The notes beneath the pieces were generated by a model. That model saw only the letters and a list, made by a program, of their open reading frames with translations. It did not search any database and was not told the origin of the DNA. A stretch of 5,623 nt of DNA, from NCBI GenBank assembly GCA_905215425.1, contig CAJMQD010000079.1, forward strand, positions 1-5,623, given 5' to 3'. Source of the DNA: an uncultured bacterium. GTDB lineage: Bacteria > Bacillota > Clostridia > Oscillospirales > Oscillospiraceae. The position numbers and the translations under genes are program-made. Of the stretch, positions 1 through 5,032 are shown piece after piece. How positions within the stretch are numbered: position 1 is the stretch's first letter; each line of letters starts with the position of its first letter.

Positions 1-502
1 GGAGCTGGGCTGCGATGCCCTGGAGCGGCTGGACGTGTCCGGCGACACGCTGAGGGTGGACGGGGAGCCCTTTGCCGGCCCGGTGATCTACACCGGCCAG
101 GCGGACGAGCTGTTTGGCTTCCGCTTCGGCCCCCTGCCCTACCGCACCCTGGATTTCGGCTTTGAGACACTGCTCCAGGAGGATTTTCAGGGCTACGGCA
201 CGGTGAACTACACCGTGGATCAGGAGTACACCCGCATCACCGAGTTCAAACACATGACCGGGCAGATCTGCCCCGGCCGTACCACCATCGTGAAGGAGTA
301 CTCCCGGGCCTACGAAGGAAAAGAGGGGGAGATCCCCTACTATGCCATCATCAACCCGGAGAACAACGCCCTGTATGGCCAATATGCCGCTCTGGCCCAG
401 CGCTTCGGCAATCTGCACCTGCTGGGCCGCCTGGCGGAGTACAAATACTATAATATGGACGCAATCGCAACCAGAGCTTTGGAACTTGCGGAAACTCTAT
501 AA
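1..502 (+). CDS. glf: UDP-galactopyranose mutase, C-terminal part (5' end outside window)
   Basis: This flavoenzyme interconverts UDP-galactopyranose and UDP-galactofuranose in the cytoplasm, supplying galactofuranose for cell-surface glycans. The reading frame is open from base 2, so 166 residues are visible; the family is usually about 370, so the FAD-binding N-terminus is missing only because of the window edge. Visible family signatures are YTGQADELFGFRFG and LPYRTLDF, followed by QGYGTVNYT, a TGQ...TTIVKEYS block, IPYYAIINPENN, and the C-terminal GRLAEYKYYNMD signature near the substrate and flavin site. The GTG at 35 is internal and not the start. The TAA at 500-502 lies directly against a hairpin that begins at 503. 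The last 15 codons are repeated 154 bp downstream (see the repeat entries). A glycosyltransferase follows after 230 bp, consistent with a surface-polysaccharide locus. The family call is firm; the downstream polymer is unknown. Confidence 0.95.
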   Translation, partial: ELGCDALERLDVSGDTLRVDGEPFAGPVIYTGQADELFGFRFGPLPYRTLDFGFETLLQEDFQGYGTVNYTVDQEYTRITEFKHMTGQICPGRTTIVKEYSRAYEGKEGEIPYYAIINPENNALYGQYAALAQRFGNLHLLGRLAEYKYYNMDAIATRALELAETL

Positions 503-516
503 CCAAATCGAAGCCC
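457..516 (+). repeat. Direct repeat, copy 1 (3' end of glf plus 14 bp)
   Basis: This 60-bp segment aligns without gaps to 611-670 at an offset of 154 bp, with 49 of 60 bases identical. All 11 mismatches fall in 457-491; the last 25 bases (492-516) are identical to 646-670. The segment covers the last 15 codons of glf, its stop codon and the first 14 non-coding bases. Confidence 0.9.
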
Positions 517-538
517 AGCGCAAGCGGGTTCGATTTGG
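503..538 (+). other. Hairpin directly after the glf stop codon
   Basis: Arm 503-512 (CCAAATCGAA) pairs perfectly with 529-538. After one bulged G, CCC 514-516 pairs with GGG 526-528, and after a bulged A, GC 518-519 pairs with GC 524-525, closing a GCAA (GNRA) tetraloop. This is a stable 15-pair stem. No T-tract follows (AGAGGAGG comes next), so it is not a standard intrinsic terminator. It could protect the glf mRNA 3' end or simply be part of the repeat. Confidence 0.75.
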
Positions 539-563
539 AGAGGAGGCGCGACGGAGCGAGTGA

Positions 564-584
564 CCTTTGCCCGAAGGGCGAAGG
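564..584 (+). other. Hairpin inside the intergenic repeat
   Basis: Bases 564-572 (CCTTTGCCC) pair with 576-584 (GGGCGAAGG) through nine pairs, one of them T-G, around a GAA loop. It lies in the middle of the 503-670 element, and no T-run follows it. Confidence 0.6.
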
Positions 585-610
585 GAAGAATACGCAGTCT
601 GCGCCGACGA

Positions 611-670
611 GGACGCCATAGCGGACAGAGCGCTGGACTTGGCGAAAACTCTATAACCAAATCGAAGCCC
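611..670 (+). repeat. Direct repeat, copy 2 (detached glf-like tail)
   Basis: This is the second copy of the 60-bp repeat. Read in the frame matching glf it gives DAIADRALDLAKTL and a stop at 654-656, against DAIATRALELAETL in the real glf end. Six of the nine differing codons are synonymous and three change a residue (T/D, E/D, E/K), which is the pattern expected of diverged coding sequence. The frame is open back only to a TGA at 561-563, and its residues before DAI (YAVCADE) no longer match Glf, so this is a fragment and not a gene. Confidence 0.85.
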
Positions 671-690
671 GGGGACACCGAGATCAATCA

Positions 691-715
691 CAGGGCGGGG
701 AATCTGCCCGCCCTG
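691..715 (+). promoter_or_regulatory. GC hairpin in the leader of the glycosyltransferase gene
   Basis: CAGGGCGGG (691-699) pairs perfectly with CCCGCCCTG (707-715) around a 7-base loop. The stem ends five bases before the AGGAG ribosome binding site at 721-725. With no T-tract it is not an intrinsic terminator. Its position suggests an effect on mRNA stability or on ribosome access. I found no convincing sigma-A promoter between 503 and 732, so the gene may be read from upstream. Confidence 0.55.
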
Positions 716-720
716 CCAAC

Positions 721-725
721 AGGAG
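721..725 (+). promoter_or_regulatory. Ribosome binding site of the glycosyltransferase
   Basis: AGGAG lies seven bases before the ATG at 733 and fixes that start. Confidence 0.85.
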
Positions 726-732
726 AGAAATT

Positions 733-1761
733 ATGGACAAACTCATTACCTTTGCCGTTCCCTGCTATAATTCCGCTGCCTATATGGACCACTGCGTCCA
801 GACCCTGCTGGAGGGCGGCGACGACATTGAGATCATTCTGGTGGACGACGGCTCCACCAAAGACGATACCCCCGCCATCTGCGACCGCTATCAGGAGCTG
901 TATCCCAACATCGTCCGGGCCATCCACCAGCCCAACGGCGGCCACGGCGAGGGCGTGAATCAGGGGATCCGCAACGCCCGGGGATTCTATTACAAGGTGG
1001 TAGACTCCGACGACTGGGTGGACGTGGACGCCCTGCACGCCGTGCTGGACAAGCTGCGCCAGTTCAAGCGGGACGGCCGCCCTGTGGATATGATGATCGC
1101 CAACTATGTCTACGAACACGTGGAGGACCACACCCAGAAGGTGATGCGGTACACCAACGTGTTCCCCGTGGGCCGTATGTTCACCTGGGAGCAGATCGGC
1201 CGGTTCCGCCCCTCCCAGTACCTGCTGATGCACTCGGTGATCTACCGCACCCAGCTGCTGCGGGACTGCGGGCTGGAGCTGCCCAAGCACACCTTCTATG
1301 TGGATAATATCTTTGTGTACCAGCCTTTACCCATGGTGCGCAATATGTATTATATGGATGTGAACCTGTACCGCTACTTCATCGGGCGGGCCGACCAGAG
1401 CGTGAACGAAAAGGTGATGGTCACCCGGGTGGATCAGCAGCTGCGGGTCACCTATCAGATGATGGACTCCCACGACCTGCATGAGGTGGCCGTGCAGCAC
1501 AAGAAGCTCAGCCGCTATATGTTCAGCTATCTGTCCATGATGATGGCCATTTCCTCCATCTTCCTGGTCATTGCCAACACGCCGGAGAGCATCGGCAAGC
1601 GCACCCAGCTGTGGGAGTATCTGCGGCAGAAGGACGCCGGTATGTACCGCAGGATGCGGTATGCCGCCGTGTCCGGCTTTACGGCCTTCCCCGGCTATCA
1701 GGGCCGCCGCCTGTCTGTGCGGCTGTACCGCCTGGCCCGGAAGATCTACAAGTTCAACTGA
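733..1761 (+). CDS. Glycosyltransferase family 2 protein
   Basis: This 342-residue enzyme is predicted to move a sugar from a nucleotide-sugar donor onto a growing surface glycan on the cytoplasmic face of the membrane. The GT-A fold is clear: FAVPCYNSAAY at residues 7-17 (first beta strand), VDDGS at 37-41 (nucleotide binding), NGGHGEGVNQGI at 68-79, and DSDDW at 91-95 carrying the metal-binding DXD. The C-terminal half is less conserved and contains a hydrophobic stretch at residues 262-281, followed by a basic tail (RRLSVRLYRLARKIYK) that suggests membrane association. Donor and acceptor cannot be read from the sequence. Because glf lies just upstream, galactofuranose transfer is possible but unproven. 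An intrinsic terminator ends the transcript. Confidence 0.93.
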   Translation: MDKLITFAVPCYNSAAYMDHCVQTLLEGGDDIEIILVDDGSTKDDTPAICDRYQELYPNIVRAIHQPNGGHGEGVNQGIRNARGFYYKVVDSDDWVDVDALHAVLDKLRQFKRDGRPVDMMIANYVYEHVEDHTQKVMRYTNVFPVGRMFTWEQIGRFRPSQYLLMHSVIYRTQLLRDCGLELPKHTFYVDNIFVYQPLPMVRNMYYMDVNLYRYFIGRADQSVNEKVMVTRVDQQLRVTYQMMDSHDLHEVAVQHKKLSRYMFSYLSMMMAISSIFLVIANTPESIGKRTQLWEYLRQKDAGMYRRMRYAAVSGFTAFPGYQGRRLSVRLYRLARKIYKFN

Positions 1762-1791
1762 CCATTTTTCCCTTTGGGGAGGAGAGAACAG

Positions 1792-1832
1792 AAAAATTCC
1801 CGCTCTGATCAATTTGGAGAGGGAATTTTTTT
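1792..1832 (+). terminator. Intrinsic terminator after the glycosyltransferase
   Basis: AAAAATTCCC (1792-1801) pairs with GGGAATTTTT (1821-1830). Past one G-A mismatch, CTCT (1803-1806) pairs with GGAG (1816-1819), leaving a 9-base loop. Seven T residues (1826-1832) end it. The A-run on the left arm could allow termination in the other direction too. Confidence 0.9.
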
Positions 1833-1838
1833 ATTTCC

Positions 1839-1869
1839 TGCAACGATCGGGCCCGCTCATGCGTCTATA
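1839..1869 (+). promoter_or_regulatory. ECF-type promoter of the sigma factor gene (probably autoregulated)
   Basis: TGCAAC at 1839-1844 and CGTC at 1862-1865 are 17 bases apart and match the AAC/CGTC pattern of -35 and -10 elements read by many Firmicute ECF sigma factors. The T-run of the preceding terminator lies just upstream, like an UP element. Transcription would begin near 1871, giving a leader of only about 20 bases. ECF genes often transcribe themselves, so the sigma factor encoded next is the likely user. The motif match is seen directly; the autoregulation is inferred. Confidence 0.65.
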
Positions 1870-1870
1870 T

Positions 1871-1883
1871 AGGAGAAAGGGGG
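1871..1883 (+). promoter_or_regulatory. Ribosome binding site that decides the sigma factor start
   Basis: AGGAGAAAGGGGG lies eight bases before the GTG at 1892. It would fall inside the coding region if the in-frame ATG at 1859 were used, and that ATG has no Shine-Dalgarno sequence and sits within the predicted promoter. Confidence 0.8.
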
Positions 1884-1891
1884 CGGTCAAC

Positions 1892-2383
1892 GTGGCCCAG
1901 AACATACACCGGCCGGTGGATTGGGAACAGCTCGTCAACGAAAATGAAAATCACCTGTATCGGGCCGCCCTGGCCATCCTGAGGGATGCCCACGAGGCGG
2001 AGGACGCGGTGCAGGACGCCTTTGTAAAATATCTGGAGAAGGCCCCGGACCAGTTGGAAAATCCCTCCGCCTGGCTCATGCGGGTGCTGGTGAACGGCTG
2101 CAAGAGCCGCCTGCGCCGGGCGGGGCGGCGGGAGCTGCCCCTGCTGGATACCATCCCCGCCCCGGAGCCGGAGGAGCGCCCTGTCCTGGAGGCGGTGCTG
2201 GCCCTGCCCCCCATGGACCGGGCGGTGATCCACCTGTTTTACTACGAGGGGTATTCGGCCCAGGAGATCGCCCGCATCACCGGCCAGTCGCCGGGGACGG
2301 TGCGCTCCCGCCTGTCCCGGGCCAGGGAAAAACTGCGTCATATGCTGTCGGAAGATGGGTTTTCTGATGGCAGAAAGGAATAA
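1892..2383 (+). CDS. ECF (group 4) RNA polymerase sigma factor
   Basis: This 163-residue sigma factor directs RNA polymerase to a small regulon, typically released when a membrane partner senses a signal. Sigma region 2 covers about residues 14-78, with DAHEAEDAVQDAFVKYL (region 2.2, core binding) and NPSAWLMRVLVNGCKSRLRR (regions 2.3-2.4, -10 recognition). An acidic, proline-rich linker (about 86-97) leads to region 4 at about 98-152, with LPPMDRAVIHLFYYEGYSAQEIA and the helix-turn-helix GTVRSRLSRAREKLR for -35 recognition. There is no region 1 or 3, as usual for ECF factors. GTG 1892 is chosen for its ribosome binding site and because the ATG at 1859 lies in the promoter. A membrane protein gene follows four bases after the stop, which is the classic sigma/anti-sigma arrangement. 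Confidence 0.93.
   Translation: MAQNIHRPVDWEQLVNENENHLYRAALAILRDAHEAEDAVQDAFVKYLEKAPDQLENPSAWLMRVLVNGCKSRLRRAGRRELPLLDTIPAPEPEERPVLEAVLALPPMDRAVIHLFYYEGYSAQEIARITGQSPGTVRSRLSRAREKLRHMLSEDGFSDGRKE
2374..2380 (+). promoter_or_regulatory. Ribosome binding site of the membrane protein, inside the sigma gene end
   Basis: AAAGGAA lies seven bases before ATG 2388 and overlaps the last codons of the sigma gene, so translation of the two genes is probably coupled. The upstream in-frame ATGs at 2355 and 2367 lack a comparable site. Confidence 0.65.
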
Positions 2384-2387
2384 AAGA

Positions 2388-3731
2388 ATGAAAAACTACG
2401 AATTGTATATGGATCGACAGACCGTTTCGGCCTCTCTCCATGAAAAGCTGCTGACACTGGAGGCGCCCGTCCGGCGCTCCGGTACCTGGAAGAGATGGGG
2501 CGCGCTGGCCGCCTGCTGCCTCCTGGCGGCGGGCCTGGGGCTGTGGACGCTGCGCCCCGGCGAAATGCCGGGAGGGGCCGCGTCGGCCGGCTCCGCCGTC
2601 TCCGGACAGGAGACACCGGCCCCGGACGCCGTGCCCGAGATCACCTATCGGCAGGAGCCCTCTGGAATCGCCGCTGACATCGCCCTGCCCGACGGCAGCT
2701 TCACCAGGGAGCTTCCCGCGGAACAGCTTGCCGCCCTGCTTGCCCAGGAAGGGGAAAACCTTGACAGTGTCCTGGCCGCCTTGGGTTGGACGGACTATGC
2801 CCTGCGCGGCGAGGCCATCTATGACGGGGCGGGACAGCTGTGGCTGCTGACTGTGACCGGGCAGCACCCCGACGGCCCGGAGTTCACCCTGGAGCTGTGC
2901 CCCGGCGAGCTTCCCCCTGCCTGTGTCGTTACCCCTGCCCAGAAGACGGCGCAGGTGAAGGGGGTGCCGGTATCCGCCTGGTACAGCAGTTGGGACCGGG
3001 ACGGGGACGGGAAAACTGAGCATGTATGCAGAAGCGAGTTTATGGCCGGGGATGTGGGGGTGCGCTATGAGAATGTGGACGCCCCCTTTACCGCCCGATA
3101 CGGCTCCGCCGGCGGAGAACTGGGGGGCGCCCAGAAGCTCAACGCCATGGCGGTGGGCCGGATCATCGGCCGGGGAATTGATCTGAAGGGGGTGATGACC
3201 GCCGAGAACGTCCCCGCCTGGCGGGAGGAGAGCTTTTCCACCCTGAATCAGGCCCGACAGGAGGAAGAATTTGCGCCCTATCTCCCCGCGGAGAACATGC
3301 CCGGCTACGGGGAGTTTTACGGCCGCTTGAGCTGGCAGGAGGGCAGCTATCACGACCTGTTTGTCCGGTGGAGCCGGGGGTATGACGATGTGGAGGTGGC
3401 TGTGTGCCGCTGCCCGGAAAAGGGGTGCAGCACAGTGGATGTGGCCGCCCCGGAGCAGTATGATGTGCGGCGGTACGACACCCCGTGGTCGGAGTCGGTG
3501 CCCCCGGAGTATCGGGATACCATCAGTGATCCCGTTTTCCGGGCGGAGGACATGAGTTTCAGCGTGGTACAGGCCAGGACCCTTTACAGAGACGACGCAG
3601 GGGAGGGGCGGAAGGCCAGTATTCAGTTCAGCGTACTGCATCCGGACGGGACGCTGGTGCGGTATACCTGCAAGGGCCTGACGGCGGAGCAGGTGTGGGC
3701 CATGGTGGAGTCCACCCTGAACAATTCTTAA
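2388..3731 (+). CDS. Single-pass membrane protein, putative anti-sigma factor/sensor
   Basis: This 447-residue protein is probably the regulator of the adjacent ECF sigma factor, a role inferred from gene order and topology. A short basic cytoplasmic N-terminus (residues 1-36) precedes one membrane helix at about 37-55 (ALAACCLLAAGLGLW). An Ala/Gly/Pro-rich spacer and an exported domain of roughly 370 residues follow. No HxxxCxxC zinc anti-sigma motif is present. The exported part contains DRDGDGKTE at 203-211, a DxDxDGxxE calcium-loop-like motif; seven cysteines, three of them clustered as CxCxxxxC at 340-347; and LFVRWSRGYDDVEVAV, reminiscent of exported domains of other clostridial sigma-linked proteins. 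I cannot name the domain family. The start at ATG 2388 follows the ribosome binding site; ATG 2355 and 2367 would add 11 or 7 residues and overlap the sigma gene. No clear terminator follows. Confidence 0.75.
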   Translation: MKNYELYMDRQTVSASLHEKLLTLEAPVRRSGTWKRWGALAACCLLAAGLGLWTLRPGEMPGGAASAGSAVSGQETPAPDAVPEITYRQEPSGIAADIALPDGSFTRELPAEQLAALLAQEGENLDSVLAALGWTDYALRGEAIYDGAGQLWLLTVTGQHPDGPEFTLELCPGELPPACVVTPAQKTAQVKGVPVSAWYSSWDRDGDGKTEHVCRSEFMAGDVGVRYENVDAPFTARYGSAGGELGGAQKLNAMAVGRIIGRGIDLKGVMTAENVPAWREESFSTLNQARQEEEFAPYLPAENMPGYGEFYGRLSWQEGSYHDLFVRWSRGYDDVEVAVCRCPEKGCSTVDVAAPEQYDVRRYDTPWSESVPPEYRDTISDPVFRAEDMSFSVVQARTLYRDDAGEGRKASIQFSVLHPDGTLVRYTCKGLTAEQVWAMVESTLNNS

Positions 3732-3757
3732 TTTTTCGTAAACTCAGGGCCGCCCTC

Positions 3758-3786
3758 TTGCCGAAAATGGCCGGAACAGGTATACT
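3758..3786 (+). promoter_or_regulatory. Sigma-A type promoter of the LCP gene
   Basis: TTGCCG (3758-3763) and TATACT (3781-3786) are separated by exactly 17 bases, close to the TTGACA/TATAAT consensus. Transcription would start near 3793, which makes the in-frame ATG at 3795 nearly leaderless and supports the ATG at 3822. Confidence 0.75.
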
Positions 3787-3809
3787 AAACGGGTATGACC
3801 GCAGAAAAG

Positions 3810-3816
3810 AAGGTGG
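3810..3816 (+). promoter_or_regulatory. Ribosome binding site that decides the LCP start
   Basis: AAGGTGG lies five bases before ATG 3822, whereas ATG 3795 has no such site. Confidence 0.75.
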
Positions 3817-3821
3817 AACCC

Positions 3822-4925
3822 ATGGAGCAGACCTATGTGAATATTCCCCGGCGCCCCGAAAAACGGAGGGATGCTCCAGAACCGGCCAGACGCGGCGGAC
3901 ACAAGCGGCCCCGGTCCCGCCGGTCGCCCATCAAGCGCTTTCTGTGGGGTATGTACGGCGTGATCGTGTTTATTTCTGCCATTATCGTAGGGGGGTATGG
4001 GGCGATCCGGTTTTTTGTAAAGCCGCCTGAGATCGCTGCCCCGGACCCCGGCAGCTCGGCGGTGGACCCGACACCCGCGGTGGATCCAACCGGGGGCGGG
4101 CAAGCTGGGGGCGGGGGAGAGACCGGCCTGACCCGAAGGGAAGGCGTTTATACCGTCCTTCTGGCCGCCACCGATGCGGATGGGTTCCGCACAGATACCA
4201 TGATGGTGATGACCTATGATGTGAAAAACCAGAAGGTAGGGGTGGTTTCGATCCCCCGGGACACCTTGATCAATCGCACCAAGGGCAACCCCAAGCTGGT
4301 GTACGGCTCCGGGGGCGTCAAACAGCGGGTGGAGGATATCTCCGACATGCTGGGTATCCCCATCGACCGGTATATCCAGGTGAATATCAAGGGCTTTATC
4401 GCCCTGGTGGACTATCTGGGGGGTGTGGACTTCTATGTCCCCTGCGACATGGACTACGACGACCCCTATCAGAACCTGTTCATCCACTTCAAACAGGGGC
4501 AGAAGCACCTGAATGGTCAGCAGGCCATGGAGGTGGCCCGCTTCCGGAAAAATAACGACGGTACGGGCTACACCGATGTGGGGCGCACTCAGACCCAGCA
4601 GAAGCTGCTCATCGCCTTGGCCAAAAAGGTGCTGGCCTGGAACAGCCTGTCTAAGATCAACGGCTTTGTGGAGATATTCAACAAGTATGTCACCACCAAC
4701 ATGGAGCTGAGCGAGATGATGTACTTCGCCTCTCAGGCGGTGTATCTGGATACCTCTGCCGGGGTGGAGACGGCCACCCTTCAGGGGAACGGGGATGCCT
4801 CTTGGCGGGGCTTTACCTACTGTTACGAGCTGGACCCCGAGACCACGCTGGATACGGTAAACCGTCTGCTGAACCCCTATGAGCAGGATTTAAAACTGAC
4901 CGACATGAATCTTGGAAAATCATAA
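3822..4925 (+). CDS. LCP (LytR-CpsA-Psr) family cell-wall glycopolymer ligase
   Basis: LCP enzymes act outside the membrane, moving teichoic-acid-like or capsular glycans from their undecaprenyl-pyrophosphate carrier to peptidoglycan. This 367-residue protein has a very basic cytoplasmic N-terminus (residues 1-40), one membrane helix (about 41-62), and a Pro/Gly/Asp-rich linker (68-103) with a doubled VDPT and glycine runs. The LCP domain starts at about 109: VYTVLLAATD, then RTDTMMVMTYD with the conserved Asp125, IPRDT with Arg146, the KGFIALVDYLGGVDF block, and ARFRKN with Arg240 and Arg242. The usual GRxxRQQ motif is GRTQTQQ (254-260), so one typical arginine is Thr258. The catalytic Asp and phosphate-binding Arg residues are present, so activity is likely. 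It has its own promoter and terminator. With glf and a glycosyltransferase upstream, its substrate may be a locally made glycan, but this is inference. Confidence 0.93.
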   Translation: MEQTYVNIPRRPEKRRDAPEPARRGGHKRPRSRRSPIKRFLWGMYGVIVFISAIIVGGYGAIRFFVKPPEIAAPDPGSSAVDPTPAVDPTGGGQAGGGGETGLTRREGVYTVLLAATDADGFRTDTMMVMTYDVKNQKVGVVSIPRDTLINRTKGNPKLVYGSGGVKQRVEDISDMLGIPIDRYIQVNIKGFIALVDYLGGVDFYVPCDMDYDDPYQNLFIHFKQGQKHLNGQQAMEVARFRKNNDGTGYTDVGRTQTQQKLLIALAKKVLAWNSLSKINGFVEIFNKYVTTNMELSEMMYFASQAVYLDTSAGVETATLQGNGDASWRGFTYCYELDPETTLDTVNRLLNPYEQDLKLTDMNLGKS

Positions 4926-4932
4926 GAAAATA

Positions 4933-4975
4933 CAGCTTGTCAAAAAAGTGGTTTTACCACTTTTTTGACAAGCTG
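4933..4975. terminator. Perfect 20-bp hairpin terminator after the LCP gene
   Basis: Bases 4933-4952 pair without mismatch with 4956-4975 around a TTT loop. The arms contain A6 (4942-4947) and T6 (4961-4966), so an inner GTGGT/ACCAC stem is followed directly by a T-run on either strand, making it a candidate bidirectional terminator. The GC part of the stem is short. Confidence 0.8.
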
Positions 4976-5016
4976 AAAATATCCACCTCTGGCTGAAACC
5001 AGAGGTGGATATTTTT
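4976..5016. terminator. Second bidirectional terminator between convergent genes
   Basis: Bases 4976-4992 pair perfectly (17 bp) with 4999-5015 around the loop CTGAAA, with TTTTT at 5012-5016 on the plus strand and an A4 run at 4976-4979 that is a T-run on the minus strand. It begins immediately after the preceding hairpin and ends 16 bases before the stop codon of the minus-strand regulator, so it probably serves both genes. Confidence 0.88.
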
Positions 5017-5032
5017 GCGAAGAAACAGCAGG

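Larger units (their letters stand above)
503..670. repeat. MITE/REP-like repeat element after glf
   Basis: A 14-mer, CCAAATCGAAGCCC, occurs at 503-516, in inverted orientation at 526-538 (one base shorter), and again in direct orientation at 657-670. The second and third copies form imperfect terminal inverted repeats around a 145-bp unit (526-670); the first and second form a hairpin. The interior holds another hairpin at 564-584 and the detached glf-like tail at 611-656. There is no transposase and no clear target-site duplication other than the 25-bp repeat itself. A non-autonomous element or interspersed palindromic repeat is the simplest reading; a decayed duplicate of the end of glf is the alternative. 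Copy number in the genome cannot be seen here. Confidence 0.6.

Noticed and set aside
503..538. Intrinsic terminator for glf
   Set aside because: The stem is strong, but it is followed by AGAGGAGG and not a T-tract.
564..656. Small protein gene ending in the Glf-like tail
   Set aside because: It has only 30 codons before the stop, with no ATG or GTG start, no ribosome binding site, and similarity limited to the last 14 residues; treated as part of the repeat.
639..657. Sigma-A promoter (TTGGCG and TATAAC)
   Set aside because: The two boxes are only seven bases apart, far from the required 16-18.
503..670. CRISPR array from the repeated 14-mer
   Set aside because: There are only three copies, in alternating orientation and with unequal gaps of 9 and 118 bases, and no cas genes are visible.
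688..1290. 200-codon minus-strand open frame opposite the glycosyltransferase
   Set aside because: Low-complexity Val/His/Gly-rich product, mirror of a clear GT2 gene, no ribosome binding site or family match.
1859..1891. ATG 1859 as start of the sigma factor
   Set aside because: It lies within the predicted promoter, has no Shine-Dalgarno sequence, and adds residues outside the ECF family; GTG 1892 has a strong site.
2277..3641. Long open frame of 454 codons on the minus strand
   Set aside because: It runs antisense to the membrane protein gene, is rich in Pro/Gly/His/Arg as expected for the complement of GC-rich codons, has no recognisable domain, and crosses the end of the sigma gene.
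3795..3821. ATG 3795 as start of the LCP protein
   Set aside because: It is nine bases past the -10 box, so it would be almost leaderless, while ATG 3822 has a well-spaced ribosome binding site.
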